DNA of 64,000 bases from Orbaceae bacterium ESL0721. Its GTDB lineage: Bacteria; Pseudomonadota; Gammaproteobacteria; Enterobacterales; Orbaceae. The translations under genes and the position numbers were made by a program. This document shows positions 39,738 through 49,677 of this stretch, one piece after another (within the stretch, counting starts at the first letter, position 1; each line of letters begins with the position of its first letter). The stretch is from contig JAQTHZ010000001.1 of assembly GCA_029433365.1 (NCBI GenBank), positions 1,116,001-1,180,000 on the forward strand, given 5' to 3'. The notes beneath the pieces were generated by a model. That model saw only the letters and a program-made list of their open reading frames with translations, did no database searches and was not told the origin of the DNA.

Positions 39738-39767
39738 AAAAAAACACGCTCTATAGCGTGTTTTTTT
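39738..39767. terminator. Bidirectional terminator between asnB and satP
   Basis: CACGCT, loop CTAT and AGCGTG, with seven A before and seven T after, form a strong hairpin between the convergent asnB and satP genes. Confidence 0.9.
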
Positions 39768-39793
39768 CTCTATTTTATTAATTAATATGTATA

Positions 39794-40372
39794 TTAATGC
39801 TGAGCGCTTTTAGCTGCACCAATCGGCAGAACAGTTCGTCCAAATTGTTCATTAACCACTTCTGCCATCGCTAAATAGACAGCACTTGCACCGCAAAGAA
39901 TACCTTCAAAACCAGCAATATTGATAATTAAATGGTTACCACAGATATTACCAATAGCTAGTAAAACGAATAAAACAGTTAAACTTGCAAAAACAAACTG
40001 TAATACCTTATTTGCTTTCAATGTCCCTATAAACATAAATGCAGTAAAAATTCCCCATAATAGTAGGAAAATACCAACAAATGTCGCATCAGTTGGTGCG
40101 GTTGCTGGTGATGTTGGCAAGTACCAAATACCAACTAAGGCAATCCAGAAGAAACCATAAGAGGTAAATGCTGTTGTTCCAAAGGTATTACCTTTTCTAA
40201 ACTCTAAAATACCAGCTATAACTTGTGCTAAACCACCATAAAAGATACCCATTGATACAATTGCTGTCATAGCCGGAAAGAAACCAGCATTATGAATATT
40301 TAATAAAATCGTGGTCATACCAAATCCCATTAAACCAAGTGGCCCTGGGTTAGCTAATTTTGACTGCTCCAT
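39794..40372 (-). CDS. satP: Acetate/succinate transporter, GPR1/FUN34/YaaH family
   Basis: A 192-aa inner-membrane protein with six membrane segments. The family signature NPGPLGLMGFGMTT stands at the N-terminus (8-21), and YGGLAQVIAGILEFRKGNTFG follows. E. coli SatP (188 aa) takes up acetate and succinate with protons, which would suit a gut fermenter. It is divergent from dnaK, and the pair also adjoins dnaK in E. coli. Confidence 0.92.
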   Translation of the reverse strand: MEQSKLANPGPLGLMGFGMTTILLNIHNAGFFPAMTAIVSMGIFYGGLAQVIAGILEFRKGNTFGTTAFTSYGFFWIALVGIWYLPTSPATAPTDATFVGIFLLLWGIFTAFMFIGTLKANKVLQFVFASLTVLFVLLAIGNICGNHLIINIAGFEGILCGASAVYLAMAEVVNEQFGRTVLPIGAAKSAQH

Positions 40373-40471
40373 AATATCCTCAGAATAATAAATAAGTTAA
40401 ATAGAAAAACGTGCACATAATAAAGGTAGAGACAGTCGCTAGCAAGGGCATAAAAAAAATTATTTTTCGCC

Positions 40472-40499
40472 CTTGATATTGTTTATAACGATCCCATCT
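40472..40499 (+). promoter_or_regulatory. Sigma-32 heat-shock promoter of dnaK
   Basis: CTTGATA (40472-40478), a 13-bp spacer and TCCCATCT (40492-40499) match the sigma-32 consensus CTTGAAA / CCCCATNT at all but one base in each element. It lies about 110 bp before dnaK. CAAGGGC (40443-40449) and GCCCTTG (40469-40475) form an inverted repeat over the -35. Confidence 0.75.
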
Positions 40500-40540
40500 A
40501 CGTAATATAGTAAAACAATTACTTTCTTGTGAATATTATT

Positions 40541-40564
40541 GACTTAAAACTATTGATTTAAGTC
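40541..40564 (+). promoter_or_regulatory. Hairpin in the dnaK leader
   Basis: GACTTAAA, an 8-nt loop and TTTAAGTC form a perfect 8-bp stem within the expected 5' untranslated region of dnaK. No CIRCE consensus is present. It may affect mRNA stability; role unknown. Confidence 0.35.
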
Positions 40565-40607
40565 TTATATGCAAAGATTAGATACAGAATTTTAGGAGAG
40601 AAAAATT

Positions 40608-42527
40608 ATGGGTAAAATTATCGGTATTGACTTAGGAACTACAAATTCATGTGTTGCAGTAATGGATCATGGTCAAGCTAAAGTTCTTGAAAATTCAGAA
40701 GGCGATCGTACTACACCGTCCATTATTGCCTATACACAAGATGGCGAAATCCTAGTTGGTCAACCGGCAAAACGCCAAGCAATTACCAATCCACAAAATA
40801 CACTTTTTGCAATTAAACGACTAATAGGTCGTCGTTATGATGATGCTGAAGTTCAACGCGATGTCAGCATTATGCCATATAAAATTGTGAAAGCAGACAA
40901 TGGCGATGCTTGGGTTGAAGTAAGAGGTAAAAAAATTGCTCCACCACAAATTTCTGCAGAAGTTTTAAAGAAAATGAAAAAAACAGCAGAAGATTATTTG
41001 GGTGAACCTGTTACTGAAGCAGTTATTACTGTTCCAGCTTATTTTAATGATGCACAGCGTCAAGCAACAAAAGATGCGGGTCGCATTGCGGGTCTTGATG
41101 TAAAACGTATTATTAATGAACCAACCGCAGCAGCATTAGCTTATGGTTTGGACAAAAAAGTGGGTAACCGCACTATTGCTGTTTATGATTTAGGTGGTGG
41201 TACATTTGATATTTCCATTATTGAAATTGATGAAGTTGATGGTGAAAAAACTTTCGAAGTGCTTGCAACAAATGGTGATACGCATTTAGGTGGTGAAGAT
41301 TTCGATTCTCGTTTAATTAACTATTTAGTTGATGAATTTAAACGTGAACAGAATTTTGACCTTAAAAATGATCCATTAGCAATGCAACGTTTAAAAGAGG
41401 CAGCTGAAAAAGCGAAAATTGAGCTATCATCTGCACAACAGACTGAAATCAATCTACCTTATATCACTGCTGACGCAACAGGTCCAAAACATTTAACAAT
41501 TAAAGTTACACGTGCAAAATTAGAATCACTAGTTGAAGATTTAGTAAAACGCACTATGGATCCTGTCAAAACAGCACTAAAAGATGCAAATTTATCTGTT
41601 TCTGATATTCAAGACGTTATTTTAGTGGGTGGACAAACCCGTATGCCTTTAGTTCAGAAAGTAGTAGCTGATTTCTTTGGTAAAGAGCCTCGTAAAGATG
41701 TAAACCCTGATGAAGCAGTAGCTATTGGTGCAGCTGTTCAAGGTGGTGTGCTTGATGGTGATGTTAAAGATGTACTATTACTCGATGTTACACCATTATC
41801 TTTAGGTATCGAAACTATGGGTGGCGTGATGACAGTATTGATTCCAAAAAATACGACTATCCCAACCAAACATAGTCAAGTATTCTCGACTGCTGAAGAT
41901 AATCAATCAGCTGTAACTATTCATGTTTTACAAGGTGAACGTAAACGCGCAAGTGATAATAAGTCACTAGGTCAATTTAACTTAGATGGTATTCAAGCAG
42001 CACCTCGTGGTTTACCACAAATTGAGGTTACCTTTGATATCGATGCTGATGGTATTTTGCATGTTTCAGCAAAAGATAAAAATACAGGTCGTGAACAGAA
42101 TATCACCATTAAAGCATCATCAGGCTTAACTGAAGATGAGATTCAAAAAATGGTTCACGATGCTGAAGCTAATGCTGATGCAGACCGTAAGTTTGAAGAG
42201 TTAGCCCAAGTACGTAACCAAGCTGATCATCTTGTTCATACTACTCGTAAAGAGTTATCTGAAGCTGGTGATAATCTATCAGCTGATGATAAGAAGAGCA
42301 TTGAAGATGCGCTTAATGAATTAGAAACAGCAGCACGTGGTGAAAGTAAAGATGAGATTGATACTAAAATTAATGCATTAGTAGAAGCATCTAAAAAATT
42401 AGCTGCAGCAGCACAACAACAGAGTTCACAGGCAGGACAAGATCAACCAAATGATACTGGCGCTTCGCAAGATGATGATATTGTTGATGCTGATTTTAAA
42501 GAAGTCGAAGACGACGACAAGAAATAG
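40608..42527 (+). CDS. dnaK: Hsp70 chaperone DnaK
   Basis: Folds proteins in ATP-driven cycles with DnaJ and GrpE. The 639-aa protein has [37 protein letters not shown], the phosphate motif [17 protein letters not shown], the linker [15 protein letters not shown] and the C-terminal [19 protein letters not shown] precedes the ATG. A sigma-32 promoter lies upstream and dnaJ follows after 258 bp. Confidence 0.98.
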   Translation: MGKIIGIDLGTTNSCVAVMDHGQAKVLENSEGDRTTPSIIAYTQDGEILVGQPAKRQAITNPQNTLFAIKRLIGRRYDDAEVQRDVSIMPYKIVKADNGDAWVEVRGKKIAPPQISAEVLKKMKKTAEDYLGEPVTEAVITVPAYFNDAQRQATKDAGRIAGLDVKRIINEPTAAALAYGLDKKVGNRTIAVYDLGGGTFDISIIEIDEVDGEKTFEVLATNGDTHLGGEDFDSRLINYLVDEFKREQNFDLKNDPLAMQRLKEAAEKAKIELSSAQQTEINLPYITADATGPKHLTIKVTRAKLESLVEDLVKRTMDPVKTALKDANLSVSDIQDVILVGGQTRMPLVQKVVADFFGKEPRKDVNPDEAVAIGAAVQGGVLDGDVKDVLLLDVTPLSLGIETMGGVMTVLIPKNTTIPTKHSQVFSTAEDNQSAVTIHVLQGERKRASDNKSLGQFNLDGIQAAPRGLPQIEVTFDIDADGILHVSAKDKNTGREQNITIKASSGLTEDEIQKMVHDAEANADADRKFEELAQVRNQADHLVHTTRKELSEAGDNLSADDKKSIEDALNELETAARGESKDEIDTKINALVEASKKLAAAAQQQSSQAGQDQPNDTGASQDDDIVDADFKEVEDDDKK

Positions 42528-42572
42528 TATATTATCTCTCTCCAAGAGAAAAACTTAAAAAAGTAAAAGATA

Positions 42573-42602
42573 AAACGGGTAAGAGATAACTCAAGCCCGT
42601 TT
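42573..42602 (+). terminator. Hairpin in the dnaK-dnaJ spacer, possible partial terminator
   Basis: AAACGGG and CCCGTTT form a 7-bp stem with a 16-nt loop, 45 bp after dnaK. No T tract follows beyond AGTTGTTT, so it may be an attenuator that lowers dnaJ expression. The rest of the spacer up to 42785 shows no gene. Confidence 0.4.
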
Positions 42603-42785
42603 AGTTGTTTCTAGACTTCTCCATTTTCATTAACCTAATTATTAGAAAATATTTTATTTAAAAAATAGTAGTTAGCAGGAGTTAGTTTATCATCTAATAA
42701 AGTTTTTCACTTTTTACGCATCACTCAATTTTGATGAATGAATTGAATAATTAATGGTAATGAATATAAAAACTAAAGGTCAAAT

Positions 42786-43940
42786 ATGGCACAGAAAGAT
42801 TATTATGAGATATTAGGCGTCAGTAAAACTGCTGATGAACGTGAGATTAAAAAAGCCTATAAACGACTTGCAATGAAGTACCATCCTGATAAAAATCAGG
42901 ATAATAAAGCTGAAGCTGAAGAAAAATTTAAAGAAGTTAAAAAAGCCTATGAGATCTTAACTGATCCGCAGAAGAAAGCGGCCTACGATCAATATGGTCA
43001 TGCAGCATTTGAACATGGTGGTGCTGAAGGTGGCGCTGGTTATGGTGGCGGTTTTGGTGGTGGCTTTAGCGGCGGCGGATTTAGTGGCGGGTCTTTTGAC
43101 GACATATTTAGTGACTTCTTTGGTGGCGGACAAGCAAACCGCGCACATGCAGCATCAAGAGGAGACGATCTTCAATATAATATCTCACTAACTCTTGAAG
43201 AAGCAGCGACAGGTGTTACCAAAGAGATAAAAGTACCTACTTGGGTAGAATGTGATGTATGTCATGGTAAGGGTAGTGAAAAAGCATCAGATGTTGTCAC
43301 TTGTGACATGTGTCATGGAACTGGTGTTGTCCAGATGCGGCAAGGCTTTTTTGCAGTTCAACAAGAGTGCCCAGCATGTCATGGTACCGGTAAAATAATC
43401 AAAAATCCTTGTAAGAAATGTCATGGTGAAGGTCGCATTCAAAAAACAAAAACCTTATCTGTAACAATTCCTGCTGGTGTTGATACAGGTAACCGTATCC
43501 GTTTAAGTGGTGAGGGCGAAGCGGGTCGTAATGGTGCGCCGGCAGGCGATCTCTATGTCCAAGTTCAGATCAAACCAAATCCTATTTTTGAACGTGATGG
43601 GGTTAATTTACATTGTGAAGTGCCAATTAATATTGTTGTGGCTGCTTTAGGTGGTGAAATAGAAGTCCCGACACTTACTGGTAAAGTGAGTCTAAAAATT
43701 CCGAGTGAAACCCAAACTGGCAAAGTATTCCGTCTACGTGGTAAAGGTATTAAATCATTACGTGGTGGAACAATGGGTGATCTCTATTGCCACGTTGTTA
43801 TTGAAACTCCAGTCAATCTTTCAGGTAAACAGAAGTCACTATTAAAAGAGTTTGGCGAGAGCTTAGCTACAGATAAAAGCGGTAAACATAGCCCTAAACA
43901 GAAAAACTTTTTAGATAAAATGAAGAAATTCTTTGGATAG
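42786..43940 (+). CDS. dnaJ: Hsp40 co-chaperone DnaJ
   Basis: Delivers substrates to DnaK and stimulates its ATPase. The 384-aa type I Hsp40 has a J domain with the HPD motif (KYHPDKNQ, about 31-38), a long Gly/Phe region (78-116), four zinc repeats of CXXCHGXG type ([32 protein letters not shown]) and the C-terminal substrate domains. Confidence 0.98.
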   Translation: MAQKDYYEILGVSKTADEREIKKAYKRLAMKYHPDKNQDNKAEAEEKFKEVKKAYEILTDPQKKAAYDQYGHAAFEHGGAEGGAGYGGGFGGGFSGGGFSGGSFDDIFSDFFGGGQANRAHAASRGDDLQYNISLTLEEAATGVTKEIKVPTWVECDVCHGKGSEKASDVVTCDMCHGTGVVQMRQGFFAVQQECPACHGTGKIIKNPCKKCHGEGRIQKTKTLSVTIPAGVDTGNRIRLSGEGEAGRNGAPAGDLYVQVQIKPNPIFERDGVNLHCEVPINIVVAALGGEIEVPTLTGKVSLKIPSETQTGKVFRLRGKGIKSLRGGTMGDLYCHVVIETPVNLSGKQKSLLKEFGESLATDKSGKHSPKQKNFLDKMKKFFG

Positions 43941-43966
43941 GAAAGATGGGGATTTTCTAAAATTAG

Positions 43967-43998
43967 AAGAGTTATAGAACACAAGTTCTATAACTCTT
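43967..43998. terminator. Long hairpin between dnaJ and rplS
   Basis: AAGAGTTATAGAAC, loop ACAA and GTTCTATAACTCTT form a perfect 14-bp stem in the gap between the convergent dnaJ and rplS. T tracts are poor on both sides (TAATTTT on the minus side), yet the position fits a shared terminator. Confidence 0.65.
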
Positions 43999-44043
43999 AA
44001 TAAGATTATCCCGCCAACAGTTGCCGACGGAATAGAATAGTAA

Positions 44044-44394
44044 TTAGTTAAGACGTTCTTTAATACGTGCTGCTTTACCGCGAAGTTCACGTAAGTAATA
44101 AAGTTTAGCTTGACGTACTTGACCACGACGTTTTACGGTAATTGAGTCAATAATTGGCGAATATGTCTGGAAAACTCGTTCCACACCTTCACCATTAGAA
44201 ATCTTACGTACAGTAAATGATGAATGTAAACCACGATTACGAATCGCAATAACTACACCTTCATATGCTTGAAGACGCTTTTTGTTGCCTTCAACAACCC
44301 ATACTTTAACTTCGACTGTATCACTAGGTCGAAAAGCTGGGATCTCTTTTTTCATCTGTTCTTGTTCTAATTGCTGAATAATTGCATTTTTCAT
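44044..44394 (-). CDS. rplS: 50S ribosomal protein L19
   Basis: Sits at the 30S-50S interface. The 116-aa protein has [40 protein letters not shown] and the C-terminal [23 protein letters not shown]. It is last in rpsP-rimM-trmD-rplS, with the E. coli order. Confidence 0.98.
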   Translation of the reverse strand: MKNAIIQQLEQEQMKKEIPAFRPSDTVEVKVWVVEGNKKRLQAYEGVVIAIRNRGLHSSFTVRKISNGEGVERVFQTYSPIIDSITVKRRGQVRQAKLYYLRELRGKAARIKERLN

Positions 44395-44427
44395 AATATT
44401 ATCTCTTTAACTAGTTATACTGAAATT

Positions 44428-45180
44428 TTAGTTACTCTGTTTACGATTGTATTCTTGTTTGAATTCAACTAATAAACAACGCTCTTCATCAGTCAGAGCT
44501 AGATTTGTTAGAAGATCTTCTCTTCTTAACCAAGTTCGTCCTAAAGACTGTTTTAAACGCCAACGACGAATCTCTTCATGGTGACCAGACATTAATACAT
44601 CAGGCACCGCCATACCATCTAACACTTCAGGTCTTGTATAGTGTGGACAATCAAGCAAACCATTCACAAAAGAGTCCTCTTGTGCTGATGATTCATGATG
44701 TAATACACCTGGTATAAACCGTGCCAAGGCATCAATCATTGTCATCGCAGGTAGCTCACCACCACTCAACACATAATCACCAATTGACCACTCTTCATCA
44801 ATCTCAGTTTGAATTATGCGTTCATCTATACCTTCATAACGTCCACAAATAAAAATTAACTTCTTATTTTGTGAAAGCTCGCAAACACCTTGTTGGTCTA
44901 ATCTGCGCCCTTGTGGAGAGAGGTAGATAACTTTTGTATCTTCACCAATTTCAGCTTTTGCAGCATGAATCGCATCACGTAATGGTTGAACCATCATCAA
45001 CATGCCGGGACCGCCTCCATAAGGCCTGTCATCAACAGTTTTATGCTTATCATATGCAAAATCGCGTGGATTCCAATACGATATTTTTAACAGCCCGTTT
45101 TTGACTGCACGACTTGTCACCCCATAATGCGTAATAGCTTGAAACATTTCAGGAAATAGGCTAATAACGCCAATCCACAT
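44428..45180 (-). CDS. trmD: tRNA (guanine-N1-)-methyltransferase TrmD
   Basis: Methylates G37 beside the anticodon, which prevents frameshifts. The 250-aa SPOUT enzyme has [20 protein letters not shown], the knot motif [12 protein letters not shown] and [12 protein letters not shown]. It lies 19 bp after rimM and 33 bp before rplS. Confidence 0.98.
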   Translation of the reverse strand: MWIGVISLFPEMFQAITHYGVTSRAVKNGLLKISYWNPRDFAYDKHKTVDDRPYGGGPGMLMMVQPLRDAIHAAKAEIGEDTKVIYLSPQGRRLDQQGVCELSQNKKLIFICGRYEGIDERIIQTEIDEEWSIGDYVLSGGELPAMTMIDALARFIPGVLHHESSAQEDSFVNGLLDCPHYTRPEVLDGMAVPDVLMSGHHEEIRRWRLKQSLGRTWLRREDLLTNLALTDEERCLLVEFKQEYNRKQSN

Positions 45181-45199
45181 ATTCTTACCTTATTACTGA

Positions 45200-45727
45200 C
45201 TAAAATGCAGGATCCCAATCGACTTCAATCATTTTTGAAGCAAGATCAACTTTCTTAATAAATTGTTCTTCAACAAAAGGAATTAAACGTTCTGTTGCTC
45301 CAAAAGCATCTTTAAGATTTGCTTTCACCACTAATACATCATTTGAACCGGTCTCTAAAAGCTCAGTAACCTGACCTAAATCATAACCGTTCACGGTTTT
45401 CACTCGACAACCAATCAGATCTTTCCAATAAAAATCACCATTAGTTAATTCTGGTAACTTTTGCACATCAACATAAATTTGAATATTAGTTAATGCATTA
45501 GCTTGGTCACGATCATCAATGCCTTTGAGTTTTACCAATATATCTTGATTGTGTGGCTTATAACTTTCAACAATAGCTTCTTGCCATACACCAGCACGCT
45601 GGATATACCAAGGAACATAGTCAAAAATTGTTTCTGGAGACTCTGTAAAAGAAAAAACCCTAAGCCATCCACGAATGCCGTAGCTTGAACCAAATTTACC
45701 TACGATAATAAGATTCTCAGTATTCAT
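45200..45727 (-). CDS. rimM: 16S rRNA processing factor RimM
   Basis: Binds S19 and helps mature the 30S head. The 175-aa protein has the N-terminal barrel ([21 protein letters not shown]) and the PRC-barrel domain ([28 protein letters not shown]). Second gene of the rpsP operon. Confidence 0.96.
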   Translation of the reverse strand: MNTENLIIVGKFGSSYGIRGWLRVFSFTESPETIFDYVPWYIQRAGVWQEAIVESYKPHNQDILVKLKGIDDRDQANALTNIQIYVDVQKLPELTNGDFYWKDLIGCRVKTVNGYDLGQVTELLETGSNDVLVVKANLKDAFGATERLIPFVEEQFIKKVDLASKMIEVDWDPAF

Positions 45728-45755
45728 CTCTATTTACAGTATTTTCTTAATGATA

Positions 45756-46004
45756 TTAAGCAGCTTTTTCTACTTGTTTGATCAATGAACGAACACGATC
45801 AGAAACAGTAGCACCTAAACCAACCCAATGATTTACACGATCAAGATCTAAACGTAGCTCTTCTGCTTTACCTTTAGCAATTGGATTAAAGAAACCAATG
45901 CGTTCAATAAAACGACCATCACGTGGGTTACGGCTATCAGTAACAACTACTTGATAAAATGGGCGCTTTTTAGAGCCACCGCGACTTAAACGAATAGTTA
46001 CCAT
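45756..46004 (-). CDS. rpsP: 30S ribosomal protein S16
   Basis: An assembly protein of the small subunit. The 82-aa protein begins [21 protein letters not shown] and contains [14 protein letters not shown]. It heads rpsP-rimM-trmD-rplS; the 218-bp gap upstream should hold the promoter. In E. coli ffh precedes it; here the DUF956 gene does. Confidence 0.98.
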   Translation of the reverse strand: MVTIRLSRGGSKKRPFYQVVVTDSRNPRDGRFIERIGFFNPIAKGKAEELRLDLDRVNHWVGLGATVSDRVRSLIKQVEKAA

Positions 46005-46222
46005 AATATCCTCTTAATTTAAAATGTTCTTTTCCCTTTTGCCCATTAAATAGATATAGTTAGAGCAAAAGCCCGAGAATTATACCCTTTTGGGCGAAAA
46101 GTGCAATGAATCTTTATAGTGCTAATCGCACAGTTTTTATTGTTTGTCATAACGAGAACAGAAAGATGGTATTGTTATTGAGTTTTAATTTTAATAGATA
46201 ATTGTAAGTGATACAGATGAAT

Positions 46223-46597
46223 TTATTTTTTACACTCTCTTTTGATAAAAACCGATTTTAATCTTTTAAAAAAACCTTCTGCTTTAACCATTTGCGTGCC
46301 ATCAATATAGCAACGAATTGCTTTTAATACCTTTTTAGGATCTTTAGAAGCAAAATGGAAAGTACCGCTCTGTTTGGTCTTAATTGCATAACGGGGAATA
46401 AAGCGGCCACCAAATAGTACCGAAGCTGTAACCAATTCCACCTCATGCCATGGAATTTGAATATATTTACGACTATCACGATGATGATAAAATTCGAAAG
46501 CTCTATCACCAATCAGAATCTCTCCATATTCTGAAACACCAATAAACACTGTACCTTTAATTGTTAAATCAACCCGAGTATTTAAAGATTGCACCAT
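46223..46597 (-). CDS. DUF956 family protein linked to the mannose PTS
   Basis: A 124-aa soluble protein: VQSLNTRVDLTIKGTVFIGVSEYGEILIGDRAFEFYHHRD, then IPWHEVELVTASVLFGGRFIPRYAIKT. This matches DUF956, a family I know mainly as the gene after manLMN in Firmicutes; its task is unknown, perhaps regulation of the PTS. A strong terminator stands between manZ and this gene, so it has its own promoter or lives on read-through. Confidence 0.8.
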   Translation of the reverse strand: MVQSLNTRVDLTIKGTVFIGVSEYGEILIGDRAFEFYHHRDSRKYIQIPWHEVELVTASVLFGGRFIPRYAIKTKQSGTFHFASKDPKKVLKAIRCYIDGTQMVKAEGFFKRLKSVFIKRECKK

Positions 46598-46678
46598 ATA
46601 TCTATTTCCATATTTTATGAATTATTGATAACTAATGCATAAAACTGTTTACTTGATCAATTTTTTAGAGTTAGAGAT

Positions 46679-46727
46679 AAAAAAGTTGAATCATAGAGCA
46701 GATATACCGCTATAGTTCAACTTTTTT
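46679..46727 (-). terminator. Terminator of the manXYZ operon
   Basis: AAAAAAGTTGAA and TTCAACTTTTTT enclose a further ATAG/CTAT stem. Both strands end in T6, so it can act both ways. It lies 73 bp after manZ, between manZ and the DUF956 gene. Confidence 0.85.
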
Positions 46728-46799
46728 CACATTATCATTTTTGATTGAAATGGGTAGTAACCCTAAAACAAATTTGCACTGTCTTTCATTATGACTAAG

Positions 46800-47738
46800 T
46801 TATAAAAGACCTATCAAATGACCAACAATCCCTACAATAAATAGTCCAATGATAATGACAATTGGTGACACTTTTTTGCGCAGTAACCACATACAGAAAA
46901 ATGTGAGTAACAGGGGTACCAAACCAGGTATTAACTGATCTAGATTATTTTGTAAAGTTGTCACTTTTTCTTGCGTTAATGATAACCCATTTTGCAAACC
47001 AACTAATGCTTGTTGAATACCTTCCGTACCGGATGGTAATGAACTCCAATCAATGTAAGCACCATGATCTAATTTAACTGACGAGACAACAGGTTGAAAC
47101 TTAATCGAAACCCACCTCTGTACTAATGCAGCAAGTACAAACATCCCAAGAATGGAGGCACCTTTAGTGACTTTTTGTAATAATCCACCCGATAAATTAT
47201 CTGTGATTTTTGAACCTGTACGGTAACCAAACTCTAACGTATACCATATAAATCCCCAACGAATAATATTCCATAATAAAAAGAAGAGAATAGGTCCAAG
47301 AACATTACCACTTAATGCTAACGATGCACCAAGTGCACCTAACATTGGTCGTACGGTAAACCAGAAAACAGGATCACCGACGCCTGCTAAAGGTCCCATC
47401 ATCCCAACTTTTACCCCTTGGATAGTAACATCATCAACAGGGGCACCATTTGCACGCTCTTCCTCTAATGCTAAAGTGACACCAAAGACTGGTGCAGCAA
47501 GATAGGGGTGAGTATTAAAAAATTCTAAATGCCGTTTAAGTGCTGCTGAACGATCTTCTTTCATTGGATATAATTTTTTTATTGCTGGAATCATCGCATA
47601 GACCCAGCCACCATTTTGCATGCGTTCATAGTTCCATGAACCTTGAAGAAAAGTTGAACGCCAAGCGACTGAAAGACGATCTTTTTTGGTTAATTTAATT
47701 TTATTTTCGCTATTATCTATCTGAATAATATCACTCAT
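46800..47738 (-). CDS. manZ: PTS mannose-family IID membrane component
   Basis: With IIC it forms the inner-membrane channel for mannose, glucose and amino sugars. The 312-aa protein has the IID features WRSTFLQGSWNYERMQNGGW, NTHPYLAAPVFGVTLALEE, MGPLAGVGDPVFWFTVRP and C-terminal membrane segments. It follows manY by 14 bp and ends the operon. Confidence 0.93.
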   Translation of the reverse strand: MSDIIQIDNSENKIKLTKKDRLSVAWRSTFLQGSWNYERMQNGGWVYAMIPAIKKLYPMKEDRSAALKRHLEFFNTHPYLAAPVFGVTLALEEERANGAPVDDVTIQGVKVGMMGPLAGVGDPVFWFTVRPMLGALGASLALSGNVLGPILFFLLWNIIRWGFIWYTLEFGYRTGSKITDNLSGGLLQKVTKGASILGMFVLAALVQRWVSIKFQPVVSSVKLDHGAYIDWSSLPSGTEGIQQALVGLQNGLSLTQEKVTTLQNNLDQLIPGLVPLLLTFFCMWLLRKKVSPIVIIIGLFIVGIVGHLIGLL

Positions 47739-47752
47739 TTTCCTCTCCCATC

Positions 47753-48553
47753 TTAATAATCGTTTAAAATATCATCAAGTGAATCACCACTATTACCACC
47801 ATTAGAAGCGCTACCGCGATCTGAAAGGTTTAAATAGATAAGAGCGAGAGCGATACCCAATGCACCTAATGCAATCAACGTCAATTGTGAAATTGCTGCC
47901 ACCACAAAGCCAATAATGAAAAATGGCCACACTTCACGATTTGCCATCATGTTAATAACCATTGCATAACCGACAGCTACAACCATTCCACCGCCAATTG
48001 CCATACCTGTTGTTAACCATTCAGGCATGGTATTCAGCGCCTCTTTTACCGTTTCTGCTGGGATAAATAGTAGGGCAGCAGCAGGAATAGCAATTCGTGA
48101 ACCTTGTAAAATAAGACAGAAAATTTGCAGCAACTCAATACGTCTGATATTGCCTTTTTCCGCAGCTGCATCCATCAAATGAACCAGCGGTACTGCGATA
48201 GTGCGCACAATCATGGTTAAAAAGAGACCAGCTACAGCAAGTGGAATTGCAATAGCAACTGCTGTTGCAACTCCCGCCTCACCTTGTCCACCTAGAACCA
48301 AAATGATCGCTGATGCTACCGCAGCAAGAGCAGCATCAGGCGCTACAGCTGCACCAATATTTGCCCAACCAAGTGCTATCATTTGAAGATAACCACCAAG
48401 TATTACACCAGCCTCTAAATTACCGGTAACTAACCCAATAAGTGAACAAGCAACGAGTGGTTGGTGAAATTGAAATTGATCTAAAATGCCTTCCATACCA
48501 GCTAAAAAGGCAACGACTATCACTAAAATGATAGAGATAACAGATAACGCCAT
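47753..48553 (-). CDS. manY: PTS mannose-family IIC membrane component
   Basis: A 266-aa membrane protein with several hydrophobic segments. The motifs GMEGILDQFQFHQPLVACSLIGLVTGNLEAGVILGG and LGWANIGAAVAPDAALA are typical of IIC-Man. It lies between manX (12 bp) and manZ (14 bp). Confidence 0.93.
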   Translation of the reverse strand: MALSVISIILVIVVAFLAGMEGILDQFQFHQPLVACSLIGLVTGNLEAGVILGGYLQMIALGWANIGAAVAPDAALAAVASAIILVLGGQGEAGVATAVAIAIPLAVAGLFLTMIVRTIAVPLVHLMDAAAEKGNIRRIELLQIFCLILQGSRIAIPAAALLFIPAETVKEALNTMPEWLTTGMAIGGGMVVAVGYAMVINMMANREVWPFFIIGFVVAAISQLTLIALGALGIALALIYLNLSDRGSASNGGNSGDSLDDILNDY

Positions 48554-48565
48554 AATATATTCCCC

Positions 48566-49546
48566 TTAAATAACCTGATTTTTTTGCAACTCTTCTTTTG
48601 CTTTTTTTAGTAACTCATCCATATTGCTATTTGAATCACTTGGCACTTTTCGAACATCAAATTTGACCCCTTTCTCTGCCAATTTTTCAAATGTTTTAAC
48701 ATCATCAATCCCCATGGAAAGTACTTTATTAACCATCACCTTGCCAACAGAGTGTGCCATTGAACCAATATTAATTTGATGGATATCAACACCACCATCA
48801 ATAGCTCTTAAAACATCTTCTGGATTCTCAAAGAGTAAAAGTGCTTTTGTTTGACCAAAACGGGGATCGTTTGAGATCTCAATTAATTTATGGATTGGAA
48901 TAACATTTGCTTTAACACCTGGTGGGGCTGCTTGTTCAATTAGCTTTTTCCTTAAATCATCTTTGGCAACGGAATCAGAAACAACAATAATTCGGTTAGG
49001 ATTCGTTGATTTTGTCCATGAGGTTGCTACTTGACCATGAAGTAAGCGGGAGTCGACTCGGGTTAAAACAATTTGTAATTTACCATTACCTTGAGTTGGT
49101 AGAGGTGAAATAGCTTTTTTATTTGAAATGGATTTATCAACTCTCTTTGTTGCTGACTCAACTGTGGTGCGAACTCCCTCTTTAGCGGATTCTAAAATGG
49201 ATAGAGCTAATGCTTTTGCTGAATCAACTGAAGTGCGATTTGAGTAGGCTTCAATTAACATAGGGAGATTTAACCCAGTAACAATTGCCCATTTTTCATG
49301 TGTACCACAAAGATTATTGGCTTGATTAAAAGGCGTTCCACCCCATAAATCGACTAAGAAGAGAACTTCATCTTGACTCTCGAATGTCGCAATTGCAGCT
49401 TCCATTCCTCTTTTTAGATCATCAGGGCTATCACTTGGATGCAAAGTAACCGCTTTTACATCTTCTTGATCACCAAAGATCATACTTCCAGATTGCAAAA
49501 TGCCTTCTGCAAACTCGCCATGAGTTGCCAGAACTATTCCGATCAT
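48566..49546 (-). CDS. manX: PTS mannose-family IIAB component
   Basis: A cytoplasmic phosphocarrier that passes phosphate from HPr to the sugar. The 326-aa protein fuses IIA (phospho-His H9 in LATHGEFAEG, DLWGGTPFNQA) through a linker (about 125-155) to IIB (phospho-His H170 in RVDSRLLHGQVATSW). GEFAEGILQSGSMIFGDQE and MAHSVGKVMVNKVLSM look like ManL of streptococci and lactobacilli rather than E. coli ManX. It heads manXYZ; murQ lies 131 bp upstream on the same strand. Confidence 0.93.
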   Translation of the reverse strand: MIGIVLATHGEFAEGILQSGSMIFGDQEDVKAVTLHPSDSPDDLKRGMEAAIATFESQDEVLFLVDLWGGTPFNQANNLCGTHEKWAIVTGLNLPMLIEAYSNRTSVDSAKALALSILESAKEGVRTTVESATKRVDKSISNKKAISPLPTQGNGKLQIVLTRVDSRLLHGQVATSWTKSTNPNRIIVVSDSVAKDDLRKKLIEQAAPPGVKANVIPIHKLIEISNDPRFGQTKALLLFENPEDVLRAIDGGVDIHQINIGSMAHSVGKVMVNKVLSMGIDDVKTFEKLAEKGVKFDVRKVPSDSNSNMDELLKKAKEELQKNQVI

Positions 49547-49677
49547 ATTGACGCCTCTTATTAATATTTATACTGAATGACACTATTCTACTCAAAGATA
49601 CTCATACGTCGACTATAATTGGTAAAAAAACATACAGAGATCACAAAATATAAATTTAGGATGTCAATAATAATTGA

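Noticed and set aside
42994-43191. 65-aa plus-strand ORF in dnaJ
   Set aside because: It is a shifted reading of the Gly/Phe-rich region of dnaJ.
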